From Cystobacter fuscus DSM 2262 (GTDB lineage Bacteria > Myxococcota > Myxococcia > Myxococcales > Myxococcaceae), in assembly GCF_000335475.2 (NCBI RefSeq), contig NZ_ANAH02000064.1, positions 1 through 64,000 of the forward strand: a DNA stretch of 64,000 nt. Direction: 5' to 3'. This document shows positions 25,525 to 32,487 of the stretch, piece after piece (the first letter of the stretch is position 1; every line of letters starts with the position of its first letter). The position numbers and the translations under genes were made by a program. The notes below the pieces were generated by a model that was given only the letters and a program-made list of their open reading frames with translations, had not been told where the DNA came from and did not search any database.

Positions 25525-25568
25525 GGCGTCTGGTTCGTGGGGAGCGAGCCAGACGCCGCGTGTTTTTT
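25525..25568 (+). terminator. Intrinsic terminator with T-tract
   Basis: GGCGTCTGG (25525-25533) pairs with CCAGACGCC (25549-25557), followed by GCGTGTTTTTT. A smaller hairpin GAGGGCGGCTTCGCCCTC (25503-25520) precedes it. It ends transcription of the SLT-domain gene before deoR. Confidence 0.85.
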
Positions 25569-25655
25569 CCGCTCCCGTCCCGTTCCGCTTCCTCCGCTTG
25601 AGTCCCGCAGGGGCCCGCGGTATCACGCGTCGAACCGCACGGAAGATGGAAGGGA

Positions 25656-26441
25656 ATGCCGCCTCCAGACAGCTCCGCCACCGCGCATCTGCCCGAGGAG
25701 CGGCGGCGCATCATCCTTGAGCGGCTCGCGACCGAGGGCCGGGTCTTCGCCGCCGACCTCTGCGGGATCCTGCGGGTTTCGGAGGACACGATCCGGCGAG
25801 ACTTGCGTGAGCTGGACGAGGCGGGCCTGCTGCGACGCGTGCATGGGGGCGCGCTCCCCCGAGCCCAGGCGCCGCTGGCCCACAAGGTTCGCGCCGAGGC
25901 ACGGCAATCCGAGAAGCAGGCCCTGGCGCGGATCGCCGCCGGGCTGGTGCGCGCCGATCAGGTGCTCTTCCTGGATGGGGGAACGACGATGCTGGAAGTG
26001 GCGCGGAGCCTGCCGCGGGAGCTTCGGGGCACCGTCGTCACGGTGAGTCCGCCGGTGGCGCTCGCGCTGGCGGAGCATCCGGGGCTCGAGGTCCGGTTGG
26101 TGGGGGGTCGGGTGCACCCGCAGGCCCTGACGCTGGTGGGCGCCGAGACGGTGGAGGCGCTGCGGCAGGTGCGAGCCGACCTGTTCCTGCTGGGCGTCTG
26201 TGGACTGCATGCCGAGGCGGGCATCACCGCGCTCCACGCGGAGGAGGCGGCCGTCAAGCGGGCGATGATCCAGGGCGCGGCCGAGACGGTGGCGGTGCTG
26301 ACGGCCGACAAGCTCGGGACGCTCGCGCCCTTCGTGGTGGCGCCCGTGCAATCGCTGGCGGCGCTGGTGACCGAGGCTCCCGCCTCCGAGTCCACCCTGG
26401 CCCCCTTCCGCAAGCTCAACCTCCGGGTGATGACGCCGTGA
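25656..26441 (+). CDS. DeoR family transcriptional regulator
   Basis: 261 residues, standard length. N-terminal winged helix-turn-helix (about residues 12-65; VFAADLCGILRVSEDTIRRD, then the wing LLRRVHGGAL). The C-terminal sugar-phosphate isomerase-like effector domain (about 85-240) has VLFLDGGTTMLEVARSL and DLFLLGVCGLHAEAGIT, which bind phosphorylated sugars. It normally represses a sugar-use operon in the absence of its ligand. Its stop overlaps the start of the membrane mannosyltransferase gene by 4 bases (GTGA), so the two are co-expressed; that partner is not a catabolic gene, which is unusual for DeoR. A GAAGGGA ribosome site precedes the ATG. Confidence 0.9.
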   Translation: MPPPDSSATAHLPEERRRIILERLATEGRVFAADLCGILRVSEDTIRRDLRELDEAGLLRRVHGGALPRAQAPLAHKVRAEARQSEKQALARIAAGLVRADQVLFLDGGTTMLEVARSLPRELRGTVVTVSPPVALALAEHPGLEVRLVGGRVHPQALTLVGAETVEALRQVRADLFLLGVCGLHAEAGITALHAEEAAVKRAMIQGAAETVAVLTADKLGTLAPFVVAPVQSLAALVTEAPASESTLAPFRKLNLRVMTP

Positions 26442-27541
26442 GCGCGAGTGCCCGGTTGCGGGAGCTGGGAGCCCGGATCGCCTTTCCCGTGGGTCTGTTC
26501 GTGTTCAGCCGCCTGGCGCTCTGGCTGCTCGCGCGGGTGTCGCTCGTGCTGGAGACGAGGCTGTACCGCCCGCCCTTCAAGTACCCCGGACTCGCGGGCC
26601 TGGAGGCGTTCTGCTGGTGGGACTGTGGCTGGTACGTGGGCATTGCCCAGGAGGGCTACACGCGGGCCCAGGCCACCAACTTCTTTCCGCTGCTGCCCCT
26701 GCTCGGACGGCTGGTGCATGAGCTCACGGGGTTGAGCCTTCCGGTGGCGCTGGTGGGGATCGCGCAGGTGGCCGGATTGCTGGCGCTCGTGGTGCTGTAC
26801 CAGCTCTTCCGCGAGCTCGCGGACGAGGAGGAGTCACGCACCGCGCTGCTGCTCTTCACGGCCTACCCCTTCGCCTTCTTCCACTCCGTGGGCTATCCCG
26901 AGTCGTTGATGGTGCTGCTCACCGCGCTCGCGGTGGCACTGAGCCTGCGGGGCCGGCACGGGTGGGCCGGGCTCACGCTGGGGGTGGCGGGACTGGCGCG
27001 CCATCTCTCGCTGCTGGCGGGCTTCTCGCTGCTCTACCAACAGCTCCGCTCGAGGGGCGGGGGCCTCCGGGCGCTGCTGCACCGGGATGTGCTCGCGCTG
27101 CTGCTGCCTCCGCTGATCACCTCGCTCTACTTCGTCTATCTCTGGCGGACCTTCGGAGATCCCCAGCTCTGGTGGAAGGTGCGCGCGCAGGGGTGGGGGG
27201 GCGCCTGGGCGGGGCTGGGGGACTGGCTGCGCGGAAAGTGGGCGCCGGAGGTCGGCCTGTACGTGGTGGTGTCGTTCATCCCCGGGGTGGGAGCCCTGTT
27301 GTTGTTGCGGCAGCGCCGGTGGTGGGTGCTGGCCGCCTTCGCGCTTCCCCTGATGCTCGTGCTGTGGACGGTGGGTCTGGTGGGCCTGGGGCGTTACAGC
27401 GCCGCGGTGTGGCCGGCCTTCCTGCCGCTGGGGGCGTGGCTCGCCCGCCGTCCCGCGCTGCGCGATCCCATCATCCTGGGCTGCGCCCTGTTCCAGGGCA
27501 TGCTCGTCTACTTCTTCGTGCACTCCTATCCCATCAACTAG
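26438..27541 (+). CDS. PIG-V-like membrane mannosyltransferase
   Basis: 367 residues with eight to ten transmembrane segments. Recognisable blocks are the first-loop CWWDCGWYVGIAQEGY (family pattern W-D-x-x-W-Y), TNFFPLLPLLGRL and FHSVGYPESLMVLL, all typical of GT-C fold polyprenol-phosphate mannosyltransferases related to GPI mannosyltransferase PIG-V. It probably transfers mannose or another sugar from a lipid carrier to an extracytoplasmic acceptor. GTG start overlaps the deoR stop, so translation is coupled. The 3' end overlaps the convergent nucleotidyltransferase gene by 8 bp. Confidence 0.75.
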   Translation: MSASARLRELGARIAFPVGLFVFSRLALWLLARVSLVLETRLYRPPFKYPGLAGLEAFCWWDCGWYVGIAQEGYTRAQATNFFPLLPLLGRLVHELTGLSLPVALVGIAQVAGLLALVVLYQLFRELADEEESRTALLLFTAYPFAFFHSVGYPESLMVLLTALAVALSLRGRHGWAGLTLGVAGLARHLSLLAGFSLLYQQLRSRGGGLRALLHRDVLALLLPPLITSLYFVYLWRTFGDPQLWWKVRAQGWGGAWAGLGDWLRGKWAPEVGLYVVVSFIPGVGALLLLRQRRWWVLAAFALPLMLVLWTVGLVGLGRYSAAVWPAFLPLGAWLARRPALRDPIILGCALFQGMLVYFFVHSYPIN

Positions 27542-28376
27542 CCTTCGTTGCCGCTCGCTCGACGAGCGCGCGGAGACCGTCGGACACGCCGTGCAACCGG
27601 CGCAGTGCGCTCGCGTGGTCCGCGTTGCCGATGTCGCGCCAGATCTCGGCTTGCGTCTTGGATAGACCCTCGAGCGTGAGGGGGTAGGTCGCGGCTTCGG
27701 GGACGGCGCCCTTCTCGTTGATGAGGTAGCGGTCGTTCAAGGCGAACAGCACCTGGGCCACGCAGCACAGCGCCCGGTAGGCGCAGCCCGCGACGTGCGT
27801 CTGCTCGGAGCGCCTGGCCGCGAGTTCGGCGTTCCCGATGGAGAAGCCCACCTCCCAGCCGAAGCGGGCGATCAGTGCGTCCCGCAGCGGCTCCGGGAAT
27901 GGCCAGGTCCGGCCCTTGAGCTCTGCGACGCGGCCGAGCGGATCGAGCAGCGGCTGACAGGTGGCGATCTCGCCCATCCAGATGACCGAGCAGAAGCCGT
28001 GAGGGTGGCCCACCTGGTAGTTCATCGAGAAGCGGCCCTGTCGCCCCTCGGCGATGACCTCGCGCACGCGTCCGAGGTCGCGGTAGAGGAGATCGACCTT
28101 CACGCCCTCGATGGTGAGCCAGCCCCCTCCGTTGATCCACGGCCCCCACTCGCCGAGCGGGGTCACCGTCGACGAGGGATCATCGACGAGCGGAACGATG
28201 GCCGATCGGAGTGCCGTGACATCGATTGGCGCGTCGGGCTCGTAGTACAGGCCGATGTCGTAGTCGGAGGTGGGGCCAGCGGTGCCCCGACCGCGCGAGC
28301 CGCCGAGCACGAGTGCGGCCAGACCTGGGACAGGCCGGAGCGCATCAACCACACGGGCGAGAATGGGATCTTCCAT
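27534..28376 (-). CDS. Nucleotidyltransferase-fold protein (DUF4037-like)
   Basis: 280 residues. The N-terminus has the polymerase-beta-like nucleotidyltransferase signature GGSRGRGTAGPTSDYDIGLY (GG[S]-x-DYD, about residues 25-44), with a further Asp in VKVDLLY as third metal ligand. The C-terminal 140 residues are helical (ALIARFGWEVGFSIGNAELAA, ALCCVAQVLFALNDRYLINEKG), as in DUF4037 and aminoglycoside adenylyltransferase-like proteins. Substrate unknown: an antibiotic, a small molecule or a protein. Its stop codon lies inside the 3' end of the convergent mannosyltransferase gene. Confidence 0.75.
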   Translation of the reverse strand: MEDPILARVVDALRPVPGLAALVLGGSRGRGTAGPTSDYDIGLYYEPDAPIDVTALRSAIVPLVDDPSSTVTPLGEWGPWINGGGWLTIEGVKVDLLYRDLGRVREVIAEGRQGRFSMNYQVGHPHGFCSVIWMGEIATCQPLLDPLGRVAELKGRTWPFPEPLRDALIARFGWEVGFSIGNAELAARRSEQTHVAGCAYRALCCVAQVLFALNDRYLINEKGAVPEAATYPLTLEGLSKTQAEIWRDIGNADHASALRRLHGVSDGLRALVERAATKAS

Positions 28377-28442
28377 TCTCGCAGGATGGCATCGAACGGG
28401 ACCAGCCGGAACCCAGACATCGCCATCAACCCGGGGCCCGGT

Positions 28443-29642
28443 TCACGGCAGGGACATCTTGAGGCCCGTGCGCGCGAGCCACTCGGACACGGTGCTGTTG
28501 GACACGGTGTCGCCGAAATCGAAGGCATCCGGCTTGAGCCGCAGCATCTGGATCTTCCCGCTCGCGTCGAAGATGACGATGAACGTGGCGCTCTCCTTCA
28601 CCGGGCGCTGGAAGTAGTTCGGCCCGCTGCCGGTGGCGCCCTCGAACGAGTAGATGGTGCTCGTGGCGTACAGCGGGTTGTCGCCATGGAGCACCTCGGC
28701 GACGTCGAGCTCCCCGCAGCCCCCGGGCGAGCCCATGCCCCGGCAATTGCAGCCATACTGGGCGGTGCGCACCACGCGGGCGTTGAGCATCCAGATGGCC
28801 GGCACGTCGTCGTAGTACTGGGTCTTGGGCTCGGTGTAGCGCGGCATGCGGGCGCGGATGGCGAAGATCTTCGCGCCGCCCCAGCCATGGCGGGTCACCC
28901 CCCGGTAGAAGCCGCACTCGCTCGAGTCGCCCGTTCCCACGCAGGCCTTGTCGGAGAGGATGTTCAGCTCGGTCCGGTTGGCGAGCGAGCCATTGAAGCG
29001 CGTGGGCGCCACGGCCGCCTTCTTCCCATCCGCGGAGGCGTAGCTCTGGCTGTTGCCTCCACACACGGTCCACTCGCCGCTGACGTTGCCGCCCCCCAGG
29101 TTGTTGAAGAAGGTGAGGTTCGTGGAGCCGCAGCGGTTCCAGGAGGACACGCGGTTCCAGGCACTCGCGGCCGGCTGGTAGACCGCGATGTCATACAGCT
29201 CCATGGGGCCGCGGAAGTTGACCGTCATCTCCTCGTTGAAGGGCGCGAGCGGGCCGCTGACGGGCGTATCCGCCTTCTGACAGGCATTGGACGGGCAGGG
29301 CTGTCCCCAGACGCCGGGCAACATGTTCGTCACGCGCTGGTACGAGCCCGTGCCCCCCACGTTCAGGATGCTCATGGTGGTCACCGGCTTGCCCGTGCCC
29401 TCCGGCAGGTCGTCTCCGAGGTCCTCGAGCGCGGCGGCATTGCCCGCGGCACAGTCCGCCGCCTGGAAGGGTTGGTCGCCGCCAGCACCGCCACCGGCAC
29501 CGCCCTCGGAGGGGACGTCGGTGCCGGTCTGCTCCGAGCCCGGTTCCTGCGACGTCTGGGTATTTCCACAGGCACTCCCCAGGAGCACGCACAGGGCGAG
29601 GGGGGCGAGCCAGGGACCGCGCTTCATCCAAGGATTCTTCAT
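28443..29642 (-). CDS. Tos1/YJL171C-like secreted lipoprotein, GH16-like catalytic motif
   Basis: 399 residues. Signal peptide with lipobox LLGSAC, then a Gly/Ala-rich spacer. The mature protein matches the fungal cell-wall protein Tos1 (DUF2403/DUF2401) in plan. The N-terminal region has GPMELYDIAVYQPAASAWNRVSSW followed by the C-terminal block DDVPAIWMLNARVVRTAQYG, cysteine pairs and GELDVAEVL. The last contains E311-L-D313-V-A-E316, which fits the GH16 pattern ExDxxE, so a beta-glucanase activity is plausible. The family is mainly known from fungi. Start ATG 29642 has GAGGAG upstream. A promoter-like motif shared with the GH26-like remnant lies at 29668-29693. Function in bacteria: inference only. 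Confidence 0.7.
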   Translation of the reverse strand: MKNPWMKRGPWLAPLALCVLLGSACGNTQTSQEPGSEQTGTDVPSEGGAGGGAGGDQPFQAADCAAGNAAALEDLGDDLPEGTGKPVTTMSILNVGGTGSYQRVTNMLPGVWGQPCPSNACQKADTPVSGPLAPFNEEMTVNFRGPMELYDIAVYQPAASAWNRVSSWNRCGSTNLTFFNNLGGGNVSGEWTVCGGNSQSYASADGKKAAVAPTRFNGSLANRTELNILSDKACVGTGDSSECGFYRGVTRHGWGGAKIFAIRARMPRYTEPKTQYYDDVPAIWMLNARVVRTAQYGCNCRGMGSPGGCGELDVAEVLHGDNPLYATSTIYSFEGATGSGPNYFQRPVKESATFIVIFDASGKIQMLRLKPDAFDFGDTVSNSTVSEWLARTGLKMSLP

Positions 29643-29667
29643 GAGAGGGCTCCTCTTGCTTCCAGCC

Positions 29668-29693
29668 TTTTATCCCGGAAAAATAGAAATAAC
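29668..29693 (-). promoter_or_regulatory. Promoter-like motif GTTATTTC-N9-GGGATAAAA
   Basis: On the minus strand GTTATTTC, 9 bp, then GGGATAAAA, 26 bp upstream of the Tos1-like start codon. The same two blocks with a 10-bp spacer occur at 32361-32387 in front of a GH26-like gene remnant. It also overlaps an 8-bp imperfect inverted repeat (TTATCCCG...CGGGATTA). It may be an alternative-sigma promoter or a regulator site. Confidence 0.5.
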
Positions 29694-29750
29694 GGGATTA
29701 TTCGCCGAGGCAGGGGATTTCGGTATCACGTTTCCTCACCCCTTCTGCGT

Positions 29751-29780
29751 CTGACGCGCCCGGCCAGGAGCGGGTAGAAT
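29751..29780 (+). promoter_or_regulatory. Sigma-70-like promoter
   Basis: CTGACG (29751-29756), 18 bp, TAGAAT (29775-29780). The predicted transcript starts near 29787, only about 3 nt before ATG 29790, and no ribosome site is seen. The mRNA is probably near-leaderless. Confidence 0.5.
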
Positions 29781-29789
29781 CGGGTCTCC

Positions 29790-32114
29790 ATGCCCAAGTC
29801 CGCTCCCCCCGAGCCCTCATTGCCCGCCCGGCCCGAGTCTTCGCCGGGCGCGCCTGGGACGAAAGGGGGGAAGGGCCTCGCCAGGAGTCCCGCCCCGAAA
29901 CCCGGTGGGGATTTCTTTCCGGACGCCCCCCGCCGCCCTCCCGCCTCGAAGGCACCCGCCGGGTCCAGGATGGGCTCTGAGATGAGCTCGGATTCCGGGC
30001 GCCAGCCTCCCGGCTCGCCGTCCTCGGGGGGCGGGGCGGACAGGGAGGCGCGGCGCATTCCGGGTCTCGTCGATCGCCCGCTCGTCAAGGGGGAGGAGCA
30101 CGACGCGCACACCCGCTCCGTCATGAGGACGCGGCTGCTCGGGGAGGACACGGAGCTCAACGCCGTGGATCAGGCGCGGCGCGAAGCGCGGTTGCTCGGC
30201 CAGATGGAGCACCAGGGCGAGGCACCCACGCGCATCGTGAGCCAGCTCAACGAGCAGCTCAGTGGGGCCCAGGGCCCCGAGTTCAAGCGCATGCTGGCGC
30301 GTGAGCTCAAGCCGCAGTTGGACCGGCTCGCCGGCCAGGTGGATCAGGCCACCACCGAGAACCGGCGGAAGATCGCCGCGTTCATCTCGCGCGCCGCCCA
30401 CATGGCCGGAAGCGAGAACGCCGCGACGTTCGACAAGATGCTCGCCGAGACGGCCAGCGCCGAGGCGAGACACCTCGCGGCCTTCCCTGGCACGGGCGTG
30501 GCCGGGCGTGTTGCCGAGCTCCAGGCCGCGCTGCGGTGCGCGGCGAGTCCGGCCTACCGCGCCACGCTCGTCGAGAAGAGCCGTGGACACATCGAGCGGC
30601 TGGCGCGTGACGCCATCCGCCTGCCGACCAACCAGTTCCATGACGTGTTGGTGTTGTTCCTGGGCACGTCGGAGGCGCTGGGGCGGGTGGCCTGCAACAC
30701 GATGTCGAAGGCCTTCCTGGCGGGGGCGCTCGGTGCGGGCTCCGCGGACGCGGCGGGCAAGCTCGTCAGGGCCCTGGGCCCGGCGCTCCTGGAGGCACCC
30801 GAGGGCGGCAACTGGGCCGTCCGGCTGATGTTGAATCTGGCGGAGAGTGGCAAGCACGACGTGGCCGCGGCCCTGGGCCAGTGCCTCCAGGACATCGTCC
30901 AGAAGGCGCGCGAGCGCTGTGGCCCGATGCTGGGCGCGGTGCAGATGGCGGTGGACAAGGGCGAGCTGCTCGAGCGCAGCCAGAAGCTCGACGGACACGT
31001 CTCGACGTTGGCCGAGCTGATGCCGATGTGCGCGCTGCTGCTCGCGGCGCGCAACGTGGTGCCGGGCGGGGGCAATGGTCCCCTGGTCACCGAGGCGCTC
31101 GTGGCGGTGGCGAGCCTCGACGCGGTGGGGGCCACGGACAACGGACAGCGGCTGCTGCGCCAGACGCTCATCGCGGAAGAGCTGGGGGAGCCGAGCTTCC
31201 TGGGCATCGTGCCCGTGGCGACGCGCCCCCTGGGGCATCCCCGCATCCTCCAGTCGTTGGCCGAGAGCGGCCTGGCCGCTGCCCACTATCGCAACGGGGG
31301 CAGCCTGTTCGTGCAGCGCGTCGCCCGCCAGGTGTTCCGGGCCCTGAGTGGGGTGGTCCTCGCGCGCAGTCAGAAGGGGGAGAGCGAGGAGGCGCGGAGG
31401 TTGCTGGGCTCGGCCCTCTGTCAGCACGCGGCGCTGTACGGCATGAATCAGGAGGGGGGCCAGCTCGCCGCCGAGCTGCTCGAGCGTTTGCGCGCCAACC
31501 CCGAGCCCGAACAGGCTCCCCGCGTCCTGGAGGAGCTGGATGGGGTGGCGCGGACGCACCTCAGCCCGTACCGCACCGGCCACGTCGAGAGCCTGCGCGC
31601 GCTCGTCATGGCGCTGGCGGAGCGGGATCCCCTCGCCGCGCCGAGGTCGGCGGGCACCCGGCGGCGGGTGGGAGCGGCGCCGGTGATGAAGGCGATGGAG
31701 ATGGAGCGCACCTTCATCGTCCAGGCGAAGAAGCTCCAGGCCGAGCGCGAGGCCGCCAGGGCCGAGAAGAAGGCCGCCGCGAAGCCCTCGCCCGCGAAGG
31801 TCCCTTCCGCGAAGGACTCCGCGGAGAAGGTGCCCGCGAAGGCTCCGTCCGCGAAGGCTCCGTCCGCGAAGGCTCCGTCCGCGAAGGCCCCGGAGATGGC
31901 TCCCGAGGTCCCTCCGGCCGAGCCACCGCCGCCCGCCGCGAAGAAGCCCATGGACGACGAGCGGTGGCGGGAGGGCACCAACGCGAGACACCTGGAGCGC
32001 ACGCACGTCTTCCAGATGATGCAGCGCCAGCCCCGGAAGCAGGATCCGGGCGAGGAGACCGCTCCGTCGCCAATCGAGCCGCCCGCTCCGGGAATCCCCC
32101 GGTTTCGCGGGTGA
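29790..32114 (+). CDS. Large helical protein of unknown function
   Basis: 774 residues, not recognised. The first 90 residues are Pro/Gly/Ser-rich and look disordered. Residues about 110-610 are almost entirely alpha-helical with Ala/Leu/Arg-rich heptads (EFKRMLARELKPQLDRLAGQ, ENRRKIAAFISRAAHMAG) and no membrane segments. Residues about 630-720 are a low-complexity Lys/Ala/Pro region with PSAKA repeats. The tail EGTNARHLERTHVFQMM is predicted helical. No signal peptide. The layout (disordered ends, helical core) resembles secreted effectors or large scaffolds, but nothing proves that. It is preceded by a promoter that leaves almost no leader. Confidence 0.7.
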   Translation: MPKSAPPEPSLPARPESSPGAPGTKGGKGLARSPAPKPGGDFFPDAPRRPPASKAPAGSRMGSEMSSDSGRQPPGSPSSGGGADREARRIPGLVDRPLVKGEEHDAHTRSVMRTRLLGEDTELNAVDQARREARLLGQMEHQGEAPTRIVSQLNEQLSGAQGPEFKRMLARELKPQLDRLAGQVDQATTENRRKIAAFISRAAHMAGSENAATFDKMLAETASAEARHLAAFPGTGVAGRVAELQAALRCAASPAYRATLVEKSRGHIERLARDAIRLPTNQFHDVLVLFLGTSEALGRVACNTMSKAFLAGALGAGSADAAGKLVRALGPALLEAPEGGNWAVRLMLNLAESGKHDVAAALGQCLQDIVQKARERCGPMLGAVQMAVDKGELLERSQKLDGHVSTLAELMPMCALLLAARNVVPGGGNGPLVTEALVAVASLDAVGATDNGQRLLRQTLIAEELGEPSFLGIVPVATRPLGHPRILQSLAESGLAAAHYRNGGSLFVQRVARQVFRALSGVVLARSQKGESEEARRLLGSALCQHAALYGMNQEGGQLAAELLERLRANPEPEQAPRVLEELDGVARTHLSPYRTGHVESLRALVMALAERDPLAAPRSAGTRRRVGAAPVMKAMEMERTFIVQAKKLQAEREAARAEKKAAAKPSPAKVPSAKDSAEKVPAKAPSAKAPSAKAPSAKAPEMAPEVPPAEPPPPAAKKPMDDERWREGTNARHLERTHVFQMMQRQPRKQDPGEETAPSPIEPPAPGIPRFRG
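31836..31889 (+). repeat. 15-bp tandem repeat in coding sequence
   Basis: Three perfect copies of GCGAAGGCTCCGTCC (31836-31880) plus a partial fourth. They encode AKAPS repeats in the Lys/Ala/Pro region of the preceding protein and keep the frame, so copy number can vary without damage. Confidence 0.85.
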
Positions 32115-32134
32115 GTCCACGAGGGACGCTCGGT

Positions 32135-32299
32135 TCAGGGCAGCTGTCCCCGATAGGCGCTGGAGGCGACCACCTCGCGGTAGGCCTCGAGTGACGAGGC
32201 GGACGTGTCCACCCGCCAGTCGTTCGGGGACTTGTACGCGTGGAAGTAGAGCACCGCGCGGATGCTGGGATAGCGCTCGGGATACCAATTTCTCCGCAT
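32135..32299 (-). pseudogene. C-terminal remnant of a GH26-like mannanase gene
   Basis: 54 codons from ATG 32299, which has GGGAG 5 nt upstream. The protein reads YPSIRAVLYFHAYKSPNDWR followed by VDTSASSLEAYREV. This closely resembles the last 50 residues of GH26-type beta-mannanases (pattern I-x-A-V-x-Y-F...DWRIDSSPEALEAF). The catalytic glutamates lie upstream in that family and are missing. Remarkably the promoter-like motif, leader and ribosome site are kept, so the deletion removed the body of the gene and joined its 5' end to its 3' end. A short peptide may still be made. Family comparison is from memory. Confidence 0.6.
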
Positions 32300-32360
32300 G
32301 GCAACTCCCAGGAGTGAATGCCGCCAGGGCAATGATTGACCCCCGTGTTCGTCTTCCTTG

Positions 32361-32387
32361 TTTTATCCCAGCTATCTTGGAAATAAC
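32361..32387 (-). promoter_or_regulatory. Second copy of the GTTATTTC-N10-GGGATAAAA motif
   Basis: Same blocks as at 29668-29693 but with a 10-bp spacer and otherwise different sequence, located 62 bp upstream of the GH26-like remnant. Conservation of both blocks with unrelated surroundings suggests a shared regulator or sigma factor for secreted glycosidases. Confidence 0.5.
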
Positions 32388-32474
32388 CGCTTAAGTCGTT
32401 TTCGATGGAAGGACCCAAGGTGACTTCGAGGTGAAGGGGAGGGGGGTTGGCTGGCGCGCGCGCCCGTTGCCTCT

Positions 32475-32480
32475 TACACT
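32475..32480 (+). promoter_or_regulatory. -10 box of selA
   Basis: TACACT ends 7 bp before GTG 32488, so transcription would start on or beside the start codon. No good -35 at 16-18 bp was found. Confidence 0.4.
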
Positions 32481-32487
32481 TGTCCGC

